Part shown: positions 1 to 7,997 of the stretch, piece by piece
How positions within the stretch are numbered: the first letter of the stretch is position 1
How the letters are laid out: every line of letters starts with the position of its first letter
NCBI GenBank assembly: GCA_035527715.1
Contig: DATKZY010000133.1
Span: 1 to 51,918, forward strand
DNA length: 51,918 bases
Reading direction: 5' to 3'
DNA from: DSUN01 sp035527715
GTDB taxonomy: Bacteria > Planctomycetota > PUPC01 > DSUN01
Notes under the pieces: generated by a model
The model's database searches: none
What the model was told of the DNA's origin: nothing
Seen by the model: only the letters and a program-made list of their open reading frames with translations
Position numbers and translations under genes: made by a program

Positions 1-35
1 CGGAGGGGGGCATTCTCGCAGAAAGCCCCCCTCCG
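1..35. terminator. GC-rich hairpin, possible terminator of an upstream gene
   Basis: CGGAGGGGGGC (1-11) pairs perfectly with GCCCCCCTCCG (25-35) around a 13-nt loop. The stem is very stable, but no clear T-run follows on either strand, so a factor-independent terminator is only likely, not certain. It lies just before the hicBA promoter. Confidence 0.4.
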
Positions 36-59
36 CACCTCCCCGCAAAGACTCCTGCG

Positions 60-88
60 TTGACACGCCAGGAAACTTGTCGTACACT
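60..88 (+). promoter_or_regulatory. sigma70-like promoter of hicBA
   Basis: TTGACA at 60-65, a 17-bp spacer and TACACT at 83-88. Transcription would start near 95 and give a leader of about 25 nt carrying GAGGAG (106-111) ahead of the hicB ATG at 119. HicB-type antitoxins usually repress their own promoter; I see no clear operator palindrome here. Confidence 0.75.
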
Positions 89-118
89 CTCCTTGCGAAC
101 TGAGCGAGGAGTCATCCA

Positions 119-322
119 ATGAAGCTGAAGGTGGTCGTTCACCAGGCGGAGGAAGGGGGGTACTGGGCGGAAGTGCCCTCCATCCCTGGCTGCTGCACCC
201 AGGGCGAGACGTTCGAGGAACTGCTCCAGAACCTCTACGAGGCCGTCGAGGGCTGCCTGTCGGTGGACATCAAGCAACCTGAGGTCACTGGCGACGCGCG
301 CGTGCTGGAGATCGCGGTGTGA
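119..322 (+). CDS. hicB: HicB-like antitoxin
   Basis: A 67-residue protein of the HicB/UPF0150 type. The partial RNase H-like fold is recognisable from its N-terminal beta strands (KLKVVVHQAEEGGYWAEVPSIPGCCTQG) in which the W-x-E-V-P-x-I-P-G-C-x-T-x-G signature is nearly ideal, followed by the helix EELLQNLYEAVEGCL. The family neutralises HicA mRNA interferases by direct binding. It is one of the short HicB forms without a C-terminal DNA-binding domain, so autoregulation would need another route. GAGGAG lies 7 nt before the ATG. The gene overlaps hicA by four bases (GTGA), implying translational coupling; antitoxin precedes toxin, the reverse of the E. coli order. Confidence 0.9.
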   Translation: MKLKVVVHQAEEGGYWAEVPSIPGCCTQGETFEELLQNLYEAVEGCLSVDIKQPEVTGDARVLEIAV

Positions 323-528
323 AAGCGCTCTCCGGCAAGGAACTAACCCGCATCGTCGAGCGACGCGGCTGGGAACTCCTCCGAGTTCACGGCAGCCACC
401 ACATCTACGGCAAGCCTGGGAGCAGCGTCCGCCTCTCCATCCCGGTCCACGGCAACAAGCCGCTGAAGATCGGCCTCCTGAGACACCTGCTCAAGATGGC
501 TGGCCTGGAAGAAGGCGACGCTGAGTAA
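319..528 (+). CDS. hicA: HicA-like mRNA interferase toxin
   Basis: A 69-residue protein of the HicA/YcfA family with a dsRNA-binding-like fold. The family hallmark is the catalytic histidine in the G-S-H-H segment (residues 26-29, HGSHHIY), followed by the V-R-L-S-I-P-V-H-G-N-K-P-L strand-turn and the helix KIGLLRHLLKMAGL that closes the fold. HicA cleaves mRNA and arrests growth until HicB is restored. Translation starts at a GTG overlapping the hicB stop, so the two are coupled. All expected elements are present, so the toxin is probably active. Confidence 0.9.
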   Translation: MKALSGKELTRIVERRGWELLRVHGSHHIYGKPGSSVRLSIPVHGNKPLKIGLLRHLLKMAGLEEGDAE

Positions 529-604
529 CCTCGGTAGATTGATATGGCGTCCCTGGATCCGTGCCAGGAAGCTGCCGGTAGCGACATAGGCGCCTTCTGC
601 CCAC

Positions 605-734
605 AGTGTGGCGAGAGCTGCTTCCAGCCCGCACCCTCGACGAGCTTGATGCCCTCATGCAAGGCGAGCACGAGGTGGAGGAATTGCTCTCGGTCGAGGT
701 GTTCCGCGCGCGATTACCGCAGATTGAAGTCTGA
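605..734 (+). pseudogene. possible remnant of a lost coding region in the hicA to PEP-CTERM gap
   Basis: Between hicA (ends 528) and the next promoter (830) I find no intact gene. One frame running to a TGA at 732-734 reads as a plausible protein tail rich in Glu and Leu (for example TLDELDALMQGEHEVEELL, then VFRARLPQIEV), without a good start and with an in-frame TAG a few codons upstream. It may be the end of a degraded gene once attached to the toxin-antitoxin locus. No family is recognised, and chance is possible. Confidence 0.25.
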
Positions 735-829
735 CACACTGTCTCGCCAAGACGGGTCACCGCTCACCCGCTCTCCCGATGTGATCCAGGCGCACCGAAG
801 AAGCGTCGTGAGAAGTGCGCGAAATAGAG

Positions 830-857
830 TTGACAAGGGGGGGGGGTACACTATACT
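830..857 (+). promoter_or_regulatory. sigma70-like promoter of the PEP-CTERM gene
   Basis: TTGACA at 830-835, a 16-bp spacer containing a run of ten G residues, and TATACT at 852-857. Transcription would start near 864, leaving a 5' leader of about 100 nt before the GTG start at 967. The G-run is unusual inside a spacer and is a candidate phase-variation tract, since its length sets the -35/-10 distance. Confidence 0.7.
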
Positions 858-966
858 GGCTGTGCCTCCGTCGAATGCCCCGGTGTGTGCCGGTTCAGGC
901 ATCGCTCGTTCGAGCGGCGGAGACGAGTTCGGATTCCTGATTCCCATGAAGGGGAAGGAGGCTGAG

Positions 967-2022
967 GTGAGAATTCGGTCGTCTGGGGTGATCACGGTGG
1001 CGGCGTTGTTCCTTGTCTGTTTGCCTGCCGCGAGGCAACTCCTTGCCGGGCCGATCCTCATTGACTGGGCGTACGCCGGCAACCCACCCCAAGGTGTGGT
1101 CGGCGCCGAAATGACCCAGTACGGCGGCTATGTCTACGGGGAGGGTTACTACGTAGGAATCCAGGCTGATGGCTCTCTTGGGCCTTGGCTTCCGACGACC
1201 GACCCAGCGGTGGGCAATCAGCGCCTGATCGGGGCCAATGGACACATCTACAGTGTTGGGGGGAGCGCAACCGGGGCTCCGGGCACGTCGGTGCTCGTGT
1301 CAACGGTGCAGGGGGACGCGTCGCTGGGTTCATGGAGCGCAACGTCCGCGATGAACGTGCCCAGATGCGATGTGGGCCTTGCCCTCTACGGCGACTACCT
1401 CTATGTCGTGGGGGGGTGGTCTGCCAACACGGTATACGAGCGCAGCGTCGAGTACGCTCTGATCAACCCCGATGGCTCCCTGGGGCCTTGGACTTTGGCG
1501 TCAAACTGGCCAGCGAACCGCCGCGTCCTCAGCGGATTGCTGGCGTTGGACGGCTATCTGTACACAATCGGCGGCCATAGACACGAGTACCTCACGGCCA
1601 CGGTTGAGCGCGCGCAGATCATGGGCGACGGCTCGTTGGGCCTGTGGGAACCTCAAGCAGATCTCCCCCTGGCTCTTGGCGGCGGAGGGGCCTGCGAAAT
1701 AATGGACGTGGTCTTTGTCGTCGGAGGCTTTACCCAACCGTACGGCGCCGATTTCACTGACCGGGTTCTGTACTCGTCCCTTCAAGCTGACCACAGCCTT
1801 TCCTCCTGGTCAGACACTACGCCTCTTCTCGACGACGCTGTCGGCGTAAGGATGGCGTTCGCTTACGGCAACCGCATCTATGTGCTTGGTAACGAGGATG
1901 TCGCCATAGAGATTGGCACAGTGCACAACGTGCCCGAGCCTGCGACGCTGACCTTGGTCGGCAGCGGCTGTCTTGCCATGGCGGCTCTTCGGCGTCGTAG
2001 GCGAAAGACGGGAACCGGCTGA
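967..2022 (+). CDS. secreted kelch-repeat protein with PEP-CTERM sorting signal
   Basis: A 351-residue exported protein. I chose the GTG at 967 because AAGGAG (955-960) sits six bases upstream and because it begins a proper signal peptide (hydrophobic VITVAALFLVCL, then an Ala-rich cleavage region); the frame is open further upstream but reads as non-protein there. The body holds four to five kelch-like blades, each with a 'DGSLGPW' segment and a Y-x-x-GG strand (YLYVVGG, YLYTIGG, VVFVVGG). The C terminus is a textbook PEP-CTERM signal: VPEPATL, a hydrophobic helix and a cluster of five Arg. Such proteins are processed by exosortases and usually belong to the surface or exopolysaccharide matrix. 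No exosortase gene lies in this window. Confidence 0.85.
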   Translation: MRIRSSGVITVAALFLVCLPAARQLLAGPILIDWAYAGNPPQGVVGAEMTQYGGYVYGEGYYVGIQADGSLGPWLPTTDPAVGNQRLIGANGHIYSVGGSATGAPGTSVLVSTVQGDASLGSWSATSAMNVPRCDVGLALYGDYLYVVGGWSANTVYERSVEYALINPDGSLGPWTLASNWPANRRVLSGLLALDGYLYTIGGHRHEYLTATVERAQIMGDGSLGLWEPQADLPLALGGGGACEIMDVVFVVGGFTQPYGADFTDRVLYSSLQADHSLSSWSDTTPLLDDAVGVRMAFAYGNRIYVLGNEDVAIEIGTVHNVPEPATLTLVGSGCLAMAALRRRRRKTGTG

Positions 2023-2157
2023 GCGCCCGATGCCCTCGGTTTGCGCTGGATTCCGGGGGCACTTGACGGACCTTGCGAAGCTCCTGCTTCGATGCCCGGC
2101 GGCGGGAGCCGCAGGCACCGCGTGCCCAAGCGGGAGCTTGGGCACGAGAAGGCAGAC

Positions 2158-2268
2158 GTGGACGTTGTGGACACCGTGGACATTGTGGACAAGGTGGATG
2201 GGGTGAGCACGGGAATCCAGCCTTCAATGCTCGGCGTCCACGAGGTCCACTGTGTCCACCGTGTCCAC
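2158..2268. repeat. inverted array of 9-nt repeats (GTGGAC / GTCCAC)
   Basis: Five units of GTGGACNNN (last one GTGGAT) begin at 2158, 2167, 2176, 2185 and 2194, exactly nine bases apart. After a 36-nt gap, four inverse units GTCCACNNN begin at 2236, 2245, 2254 and 2263. The element fills the gap between two convergent genes and could form a long bulged hairpin acting as a bidirectional terminator. Other arrays with the same layout but different cores occur near 51.04 and 24.0 kb. Confidence 0.85.
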
Positions 2269-2279
2269 TCTCCGCACCC

Positions 2280-3593
2280 TCACAACAGCTTGCTCTGCCC
2301 CGGGATGTAGACGGGGTAGGAGCCGGTGGGGCCGGGCTGGGTGGGCGGCTCCATGTCGGCACGGCAGTCCTCGGGCTTGGGGAGGAAGCAGAAGTCGCTC
2401 TTGGTGACCTGGTCCCAGGTGACGGCCTTGCCGGTGTAGCAGCTGATCTGGCCCATGATGGTGACGAGGGTGCTGCGGGCCATGTGGTGGCCGCTGCTGA
2501 TGGCCTCGCCCTTGCGGATGGCACCGAACAGGGCGCGGTGCTCCTCGTGGTAGGGGCTGGGCTTGGGGCCGGTGTAGTGCCACTTGGTCTCGCCGTCAAT
2601 GGTGCAGCCCATGAGGTTGGCGCGGCCCTTGGTGCCGAAGATGAGGCTCGAGACCTCACCGTAGCAGCCGGTGGTGGTGCGGGTGAAGGCGTAGATGCGG
2701 ACGCCGCTGGGGTAGACGTAGACGACGGAATGGTGGTCGAAGACGTTGCCGTAGATTTCGTCGGTCATCGAGGAGCGGCCGCCGAGGCCGTGGCAGGTGG
2801 GGGGCGGCACTTCCTTCATCGCCCAGAGCGAGCGGTCAATGTTGTGGACGAGGCTCTGGGGCACGTCGTCGCCGCTGAGCCAGGTGAAGTGGTACTGGTT
2901 GCTCACCTGGTACTGCACCTCGGTGAGGCCGGGGGCGCGGCGGTAGAGGACGTAGGGGGCGCGGAGGAAGTTCTCCTCGATGGCCACGATGTCGCCGATG
3001 GCGCCGTCGTGGATGCGCTGCATGGTCTCCTTGTAGCCGGGGTCGAAGCGGCTCTGGAGGCCCGAGACGATGCACAGCTTCTTCTCGGCGGCGAGCTTGA
3101 GGGCGTCCTCGAGCATCTTGATGCCGTAGGGGTCAATGCCGTGGGGCTTCTCGACGAAGACGTGTTTGCCCGCCTCGATAGCGGCCTTGGCGTGCAGGGG
3201 GTGGAACTTCGCCGCGTTGGCGATGCACACGGCGTCCACGTGCTTGAGGACCTCTTTGTAGCCGTCGAAGCCGTCGAAGCAGCGGTCGTCGGGCACGTCC
3301 ACCTGGTCGGGCTTCTTGCTCTTGAGGTGGTCGCGCTTGCCCTTCGCGCGGTCCATGAACATGTCGCACACGGCCACGAGCTTGACGCCGGGGTCCACGG
3401 TCATGGCGTCCATCGCGGCGCCTGTGCATCGGCCGCCGGCGCCGATCATGCCGAGCTTGATGGTGCCGGCGCCCTGGGCGTAGGCGCCGATGGGGGCCGC
3501 CAGATTCGCCAGAGCCGCGCCGGAGGCGGCGACCGCGGAGGTCTTGAGGAAGTCGCGCCGCGACGCCTGCCTGTCCCTTGCCTGTCGCTTCAT
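2280..3593 (-). CDS. Tat-exported Gfo/Idh/MocA family oxidoreductase
   Basis: A 437-residue NAD(P)-dependent sugar-type dehydrogenase. A twin-arginine signal (S-R-R-D-F-L-K at residues 11-17, then an Ala-rich stretch) predicts export of the folded, cofactor-loaded enzyme. The Rossmann motif GMIGAGGRC follows at about 49-56, and the family's E-K-P signature (VFVEKPHG) is at about residue 150. The C-terminal alpha/beta dimerisation domain extends to the end. Planctomycetes hold very many secreted paralogues acting on sugars or inositols; the substrate cannot be read from the sequence. Start supported by AGGTGG just upstream and by a strong promoter at 3657-3684. It is convergent with the PEP-CTERM gene. 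Confidence 0.85.
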   Translation of the reverse strand: MKRQARDRQASRRDFLKTSAVAASGAALANLAAPIGAYAQGAGTIKLGMIGAGGRCTGAAMDAMTVDPGVKLVAVCDMFMDRAKGKRDHLKSKKPDQVDVPDDRCFDGFDGYKEVLKHVDAVCIANAAKFHPLHAKAAIEAGKHVFVEKPHGIDPYGIKMLEDALKLAAEKKLCIVSGLQSRFDPGYKETMQRIHDGAIGDIVAIEENFLRAPYVLYRRAPGLTEVQYQVSNQYHFTWLSGDDVPQSLVHNIDRSLWAMKEVPPPTCHGLGGRSSMTDEIYGNVFDHHSVVYVYPSGVRIYAFTRTTTGCYGEVSSLIFGTKGRANLMGCTIDGETKWHYTGPKPSPYHEEHRALFGAIRKGEAISSGHHMARSTLVTIMGQISCYTGKAVTWDQVTKSDFCFLPKPEDCRADMEPPTQPGPTGSYPVYIPGQSKLL

Positions 3594-3656
3594 GATGCCA
3601 CCTCGCTTCCGGTTGCAGGGGGCCGCCCGCGGACGCGCGGGCGATGCCTGAGGACG

Positions 3657-3684
3657 AGTATAGGCGTGAGCCGCCGTATGTCAA
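3657..3684 (-). promoter_or_regulatory. sigma70-like promoter of the Gfo/Idh gene
   Basis: On the minus strand TTGACA (3684-3679), a 16-bp spacer and TATACT (3662-3657). The start of transcription would be near 3650, about 57 nt before the ATG. Confidence 0.75.
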
Positions 3685-3714
3685 GCGACGCGGCAGGGCG
3701 CCGGAAAAGAAACA

Positions 3715-3744
3715 GGGAGGGGCCTCCCGGCGGAGGCCCCTCCC
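3715..3744 (-). terminator. rho-independent terminator after the methyltransferase pair
   Basis: A perfect 13-bp stem (GGGAGGGGCCTCC, 3715-3727, with its complement 3732-3744) and a 4-nt loop. Read on the minus strand it is followed by a T-rich stretch TGTTTCTTTTCC. It lies 33 bases past the stop of the gene at 3778-4362, and upstream of the next minus-strand promoter. Confidence 0.75.
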
Positions 3745-3777
3745 CGCACTGAGTGTCAGGCACTCGAGGCCGGGCGG

Positions 3778-4362
3778 CTATTTGTCGCCCTTCTCCTTCT
3801 TGAGCGGGGTGGTCCAGAGGTAGACCTTGCGCTCGTTGCCATCCTTGCAGGTCACGGTGGCGATGACGTCGGGCTTCACGCCGCGCATGTCGAAGGCATG
3901 CGAGACGATGCGGCAGCCGGGCTTCATCTTCTCGAGCTGCGGGATCAGCTTCACGTTGAGGCTGGGCAGCAGGTAGAGGGTGATGACGCTGGCCTTGCTG
4001 AGGTCCAGGGTGAAGATGTCCTTTTCCTCGATCGTCACCAGGTCCTCGACCTTGTTGGTCTTGACGTTCTCGATGGATTCCTTGACCCGCTGGGGATCAA
4101 TGTCGTAGCCGGTGGCCTTGCAGCCGACCTTCTTGGCGGCGGCGACCACGATGCGGCCGTCCCCGCAGCCCAGGTCGAGCACCACGTCGTCCTTCTTCAC
4201 GTCGGCCAGGCGCAACATGATTTCGACGACTTCGTGCGGGGTGGGGACGAAGATGACATCGGGCTTGCGCTCGGGCTTCTTCTTCTCCTCGGCGGCCCAA
4301 CTCGGCGACACGAGCAGGCCAGCGACCAGGATGCACACCCAACTCCAACGCCTCGTGTTCAC
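3778..4362 (-). CDS. exported class I SAM-dependent methyltransferase (paralogue 1)
   Basis: A 194-residue protein with an N-terminal signal peptide (VCILVAGLLVSPSWA, cleavage expected after A-A or W-A) followed by a basic linker and a methyltransferase domain. The SAM-binding motif I is DLGCGDGRIV with the acidic end of motif II at GYDIDP. The segment FVPTPHEVVEIMLRLADV and the tail ITLYLLPSLN plus RIVSHAFDM are shared with a family of small bacterial methyltransferases of unknown substrate. It starts at a GTG with AAGGAG upstream. The neighbouring gene is a close paralogue, evidently a tandem duplication. Export is surprising because SAM is cytoplasmic; the protein might be membrane-tethered or use the fold for something else. 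Confidence 0.75.
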   Translation of the reverse strand: MNTRRWSWVCILVAGLLVSPSWAAEEKKKPERKPDVIFVPTPHEVVEIMLRLADVKKDDVVLDLGCGDGRIVVAAAKKVGCKATGYDIDPQRVKESIENVKTNKVEDLVTIEEKDIFTLDLSKASVITLYLLPSLNVKLIPQLEKMKPGCRIVSHAFDMRGVKPDVIATVTCKDGNERKVYLWTTPLKKEKGDK

Positions 4363-4398
4363 AGACTCCGCTCCTTTCTCGGCCTCGAAGGCCGTCCC

Positions 4399-4986
4399 CT
4401 ACTCGCCCTTTTCCTTCTTCAGCGGCGTGGTCCACAGGTAGACCTTGCGGTTCATTCCATCCTTGCAGTTCACCGTCGCCTCGACGTCGGGCTTGCAGCC
4501 CTTCATGTCGAAGGCGTGGGAGACGATGCGCGAGCCCGGCTTCAGCTTCTCGAGCTGCGGGACGAGCTTCACGTTCAGGCTCGGCAGCAGGTAGAGCGTG
4601 ATGACGCTCGCCCCGCTGAGGTCGAGGGTGAAGACGTCCTTCTCCTCGATCGTCACGAGCTCCTCGACCTTCTCCTTCTTGACGTTTTCGAGGGACTCCT
4701 TGACGCGCACGGGGTCAATGTCGTAGCCCGTGGCCTTGCAGCCGACCTTCTTGGCGGCGGCGACCACGATGCGGCCGTCCCCGCAGCCCAGGTCGTACAC
4801 CACGTCGTCCTTCTTCACGTCGGCCAGCCGCAACATGATTTCCACCACTTCGTGCGGGGTGGGCACGAAATGGATGTCGGGCCGGCGCGACGGCTTCTTC
4901 TCCTCCTCGCCGGCCCAGCCGGCCGGGGCCAGCAGCGCGGCCAACCCGAGCGCCACCAGAAGCCCTGTCCAACGCCAGTGTCTCAT
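4399..4986 (-). CDS. exported class I SAM-dependent methyltransferase (paralogue 2)
   Basis: A 195-residue paralogue of the next gene, identical over long stretches including DLGCGDGRIVVAAAKKVGC and VITLYLLPSLNVKL. It has the same layout: signal peptide (LLVALGLAALLAPAGWA), charged linker EEEKKPSRRP, methyltransferase domain. The differences lie mostly in the signal peptide, linker and C-terminal Lys/Asn positions. ATG at 4986 is preceded by AAGGAG, so I prefer it to an upstream in-frame start at 5013. The pair is separated by 36 bases and is probably cotranscribed to the terminator at 3715-3744. No separate promoter was seen between this gene and the permease 79 bases upstream. Confidence 0.75.
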   Translation of the reverse strand: MRHWRWTGLLVALGLAALLAPAGWAGEEEKKPSRRPDIHFVPTPHEVVEIMLRLADVKKDDVVYDLGCGDGRIVVAAAKKVGCKATGYDIDPVRVKESLENVKKEKVEELVTIEEKDVFTLDLSGASVITLYLLPSLNVKLVPQLEKLKPGSRIVSHAFDMKGCKPDVEATVNCKDGMNRKVYLWTTPLKKEKGE

Positions 4987-5065
4987 GCCCCTTGCTCCTT
5001 CCGCGAGTTCCACAACGGCGATCCCGAGGCGCCCCGGGAGGTCACCGCGACAAGCTCATTCCCGC

Positions 5066-6436
5066 TCAGGCAGCGGACCTCGCGGCCCGCGTCCTGCCGC
5101 ACAGGTAGTTCAGCGGCACGCCCGCGAGCAGAACGCCCACGCCCACCCAGGCGCCCGCCCTCGTGTAGGCCAGGCTGCTGTAGACCATGTAGCCGCACAT
5201 CAGCACGAAGAGCACCACCGTGATGGGGAAGAACGGCACGCGGAACGGCCGCTCGATGTCCGGCTCCCATGTCCGCAGGATGAAGACCGTCAGGCCCACG
5301 AGCATCATGAACAGCCAGAAGACGGGCGCCGTGTACTCGACCATGGCCTGTGCCCCGTCGCCGAACGCCTTCTGGAAGCCCTCGCCAAGATTCGGCAGCA
5401 GCACGAGCGCGGCCGCAATACAGCTCTGCACAACGAGCGCCGGGATGGGCGTGCCCAGCCGCGCGTGCCAGCGGCCGAGGAAGCCGAACGACCGGTAGTC
5501 CGTGCCCAGCGCGTACACCGCCCGCGCGCCCGTGAAGACGCAGCCGTTCACCGCGCCCAGGGCGGAGACAGCGATGAGGATCGTGATGGCCGTGCCGCCC
5601 CAGTCGCCGACGCCTTTGCCCATCGTCGCCGCCGCGACCGCGGGGCCGCCGCGCAGGCCGGCGAAACCGAGCGTTCGCAGGTAGGCCACGTTGACCGCCA
5701 GGTACAGCACCGTGAGCAGGGCGATGCTGCCCAGGAGCACCCAGATCATGTTCCGCCGTGCGTTCCGCACCTCGCCCGCCACGTAGGCCGCCTCGTTCCA
5801 GCCCCCGAAGGTCATCAGCACGAACACCATCGCGAGCCCAAAGGCGGCCCCCGACGTGTCCACGGGCGCGGCCGGCGGCGCCGCGGCGGGCGCCACGAGC
5901 AGGCCGACCAGGATGATCGCCGCCACGCCCAGCACCTTGGCGGCGGTGAGGAGGTTCTGCGTCCACTTGCCCGCCTTCCAGCCCACGACGTTGAGTGCCG
6001 TGAGCGCGGCGATGGCGAGCAAGGCATAGACCATCGGCCCCCAGGCGCCGATGGGCGCGAGCTGAGCCATGTTCTTCCCGAACACGTAGGCCAGCATCGC
6101 AATCGAGCCGGTCTGGATCACCGTGCTGCGCGCCCACACGAACAGGAAGCCCATCTCCGGCCCGAAGGCGCGGTTGATGAAGGAGTACTCCCCACCCGAC
6201 CTGGGATACGTCGTGGACAGCTCGGCGTAGCAGAGCGCGCCGCACAGGCACAGGAACCCGCCGGCCACCCACGCCAGCAGCATCATGCCCGGACTCGTCG
6301 TGTTCTGCGCGACGAGGAACGGCCCGAGGAAGAAGATGAACGAGCCGATAACGATGCCCACGACGATGCAGATGGCATCCAGGACTCCGAGGTGTCGCTG
6401 CGGCGCGGCGGGCGCGTCCGTTTCGGGTGTGCTCAC
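5066..6436 (-). CDS. APC-superfamily amino acid/polyamine permease
   Basis: A 456-residue membrane protein with about twelve hydrophobic segments. The first helix carries the APC signature GIVIGSFIFFLGPFL, corresponding to the unwound substrate-binding GSGIF-type motif, and the loop PRSGGEYSFINRAFG after TM2 is the family's conserved Pro-x-x-GG-x-Y. FGGWNEAAYVAGEVRNARRN matches the TM6-TM7 region of APC carriers. It probably imports amino acids by proton or solute antiport at the cytoplasmic membrane; the substrate is not predictable. Translation begins at a GTG with GGAGAG upstream, and a good promoter lies at 6485-6512. Confidence 0.85.
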   Translation of the reverse strand: MSTPETDAPAAPQRHLGVLDAICIVVGIVIGSFIFFLGPFLVAQNTTSPGMMLLAWVAGGFLCLCGALCYAELSTTYPRSGGEYSFINRAFGPEMGFLFVWARSTVIQTGSIAMLAYVFGKNMAQLAPIGAWGPMVYALLAIAALTALNVVGWKAGKWTQNLLTAAKVLGVAAIILVGLLVAPAAAPPAAPVDTSGAAFGLAMVFVLMTFGGWNEAAYVAGEVRNARRNMIWVLLGSIALLTVLYLAVNVAYLRTLGFAGLRGGPAVAAATMGKGVGDWGGTAITILIAVSALGAVNGCVFTGARAVYALGTDYRSFGFLGRWHARLGTPIPALVVQSCIAAALVLLPNLGEGFQKAFGDGAQAMVEYTAPVFWLFMMLVGLTVFILRTWEPDIERPFRVPFFPITVVLFVLMCGYMVYSSLAYTRAGAWVGVGVLLAGVPLNYLCGRTRAARSAA

Positions 6437-6484
6437 GCTCAGGCTCTCCGTTGGGTCGGGTGTCCGTCGCCCGTGAATCGCCGC

Positions 6485-6512
6485 ATGATACGCCGAACGC
6501 CGCCAAAGTCAA
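6485..6512 (-). promoter_or_regulatory. sigma70-like promoter of the APC permease
   Basis: Minus strand TTGACT (6512-6507), a 16-bp spacer and TATCAT (6490-6485), about 50 bases before the GTG start at 6436. It may also serve the two methyltransferase genes downstream. Confidence 0.65.
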
Positions 6513-6605
6513 GCGCCGCTTGGGCTTCGGACGATCTCGTGCCACTCGCAGGAGTTCCGCGTGCAGGCATGCACGCCCTACCGGCCTTCCTCTCCCGGCG
6601 TTCCT

Positions 6606-6664
6606 CTCCGTGCCCTCCGTGTCTCCGTGGTGAGCTCCTCTTCTCTTCTTTCGCGTGTTTCGCG
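6606..6664. repeat. two short-period half arrays (CTCCGTG and TTTCGCG)
   Basis: CTCCGTG occurs at 6606, 6615 and 6623 (steps of 9 and 8), and TTTCGCG at 6649 and 6658 (step 9), both followed by GG. The 43.4-kb array repeats the same 9/8 step pattern with CTCTGTG. They sit between the permease start and the end of the next minus-strand gene. No inverse arm is visible nearby. Confidence 0.7.
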
Positions 6665-6676
6665 GGCAGCTTCTTC

Positions 6677-7969
6677 TCACGCCTTCGGCGGATTGTCGAG
6701 GATGGCGCCGATGTCTATGAGGTAGAGCTGGCGGCCTTTCTCCTCGTGCACGCTGTCTATGCAGATCGAGCGGCCGTCGGGGGTGTGGCGGGGGTGGGTG
6801 TCGCAGCGCCACTCGCCGTCGTAGCCCCTTGCGGCGTAGAACTGGCCGAGGGTCACAACCTTGCCCGTCGGCACGTGGTAGAGGTAGACGGGGCGCTTGC
6901 GGTCGCCGCCGGGGTAGCGGTCGTTGACGATCCAGTCGGTGTTCGGCAGGTAGGTGCAATGGCCGTCGGCGGTCATGACGCCTTTGCCGATGGGCTCGAC
7001 GTTGGCCGTCTTGTCCTCGAAGAGGTAGAAGCAGTTGCCGTGGGACGGGTGGCCGGCCCAGACGAGGATGTGGCTGGGGTCGCGCCAGATGAAGTGGGAG
7101 GCGAGGCCGCCGACGACGAAATGAATGTCCTTGCCCTCGGGCGTCGCGGTGAACATGCGGGTGGCGAAGCCCCGGCCGCCCTTGCCCTTCCAGCGGTGGA
7201 GGAAGATGAAGCGCGAGCCGTCGGGGCTGAAGAGCAGGTGGTTGAACCAGTGCTTCGCGCCCTCGGGGTAGCCGGGGGCGTAGGGGACCTTCGCGATGTC
7301 GGCGAGCGAGATGATGAGTTCCTGCTTCCCGCTGGCGAGGTCAATGCGCCAGATGCCGGCGTCGGCGGGCGCCAGGTCGTCCTTGTGGGGGTCGGGCAGG
7401 CCGCAGTAGCCGTAGCCGGGGCGGCAGTCGTTCACGCGGCGGAAGTCGGGCGCGACCGCAATCCTCGCGCTCGGGCTGGTGGTGTAGATGGGGTTGGGAA
7501 TCGTCCGCTTCTTGGCCTTGTCGCGGGTGAAGACATCCATGACATGGCAGCAGAAGTGGTCGCCGTCGCGGTCGTTCCAGATGATCTCCGACTTCGAGCC
7601 GGGGAGCCACTGGAGCATGCAGCCTTGCTGCCAGCACCAGGCGCGGCTCTCGCCCAGCTCGATCCAGCGGTCGCTGTCCTGGAGGTCAACCATCCCGACC
7701 TTGATCACGTCGTCGGGCTTGGGCGAGCGGTGCTCGAAGCCGACCTCCATCCCCAGGCAGTAGCGGCCGGTGGGGTCGAACTGGAGCTTGTCGTAGTAGG
7801 CGAACCAGTGGAACCTGGGGCCTTGGGTGATGGCCCGGATGGGGGCCGACGTGTCGGACATGGGCTTCCCCTTCGCTTGTGCGGCGAGCACTCGGTGCGA
7901 GCCGGCGAGCGCCAGCGCACCTCCCGTGCTCTGAAGGAAACGGCGACGCGAGACGTGTGCGGTGGGCAT
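6677..7969 (-). CDS. Tat-exported beta-propeller (TolB/oligogalacturonate-lyase-like) protein
   Basis: A 430-residue protein starting at the ATG at 7969, with AGGAGAG upstream. The N terminus is a twin-arginine signal (V-S-R-R-R-F-L-Q). The body reads as a propeller: repeated strand segments such as FDPTGRYCLGMEVG, WLPGSKSEIIWND, FSPDGSRFIFLHRW, HTPDGRSICIDSV, with the S/T-P-D-G turn typical of PD40/WD40-like blades. The arrangement resembles the family that includes oligogalacturonate lyase and TolB-like proteins. Several His and Gln positions (HWFNHLLF, DTHPRH) recall metal-binding residues in oligogalacturonate lyase, but catalysis is unproven. It is divergent from the aldo-keto reductase and shares a promoter region with it. 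Confidence 0.7.
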   Translation of the reverse strand: MPTAHVSRRRFLQSTGGALALAGSHRVLAAQAKGKPMSDTSAPIRAITQGPRFHWFAYYDKLQFDPTGRYCLGMEVGFEHRSPKPDDVIKVGMVDLQDSDRWIELGESRAWCWQQGCMLQWLPGSKSEIIWNDRDGDHFCCHVMDVFTRDKAKKRTIPNPIYTTSPSARIAVAPDFRRVNDCRPGYGYCGLPDPHKDDLAPADAGIWRIDLASGKQELIISLADIAKVPYAPGYPEGAKHWFNHLLFSPDGSRFIFLHRWKGKGGRGFATRMFTATPEGKDIHFVVGGLASHFIWRDPSHILVWAGHPSHGNCFYLFEDKTANVEPIGKGVMTADGHCTYLPNTDWIVNDRYPGGDRKRPVYLYHVPTGKVVTLGQFYAARGYDGEWRCDTHPRHTPDGRSICIDSVHEEKGRQLYLIDIGAILDNPPKA

Positions 7970-7997
7970 GATCGACTCTCCTGAATGTGTCGCAAGC

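Noticed and set aside
544..966. Upstream extension of the PEP-CTERM gene to an ATG at 544
   Set aside because: It would place 141 non-protein-like residues before the signal peptide and run through the promoter at 830-857. The GTG at 967 has an ideal ribosome binding site.
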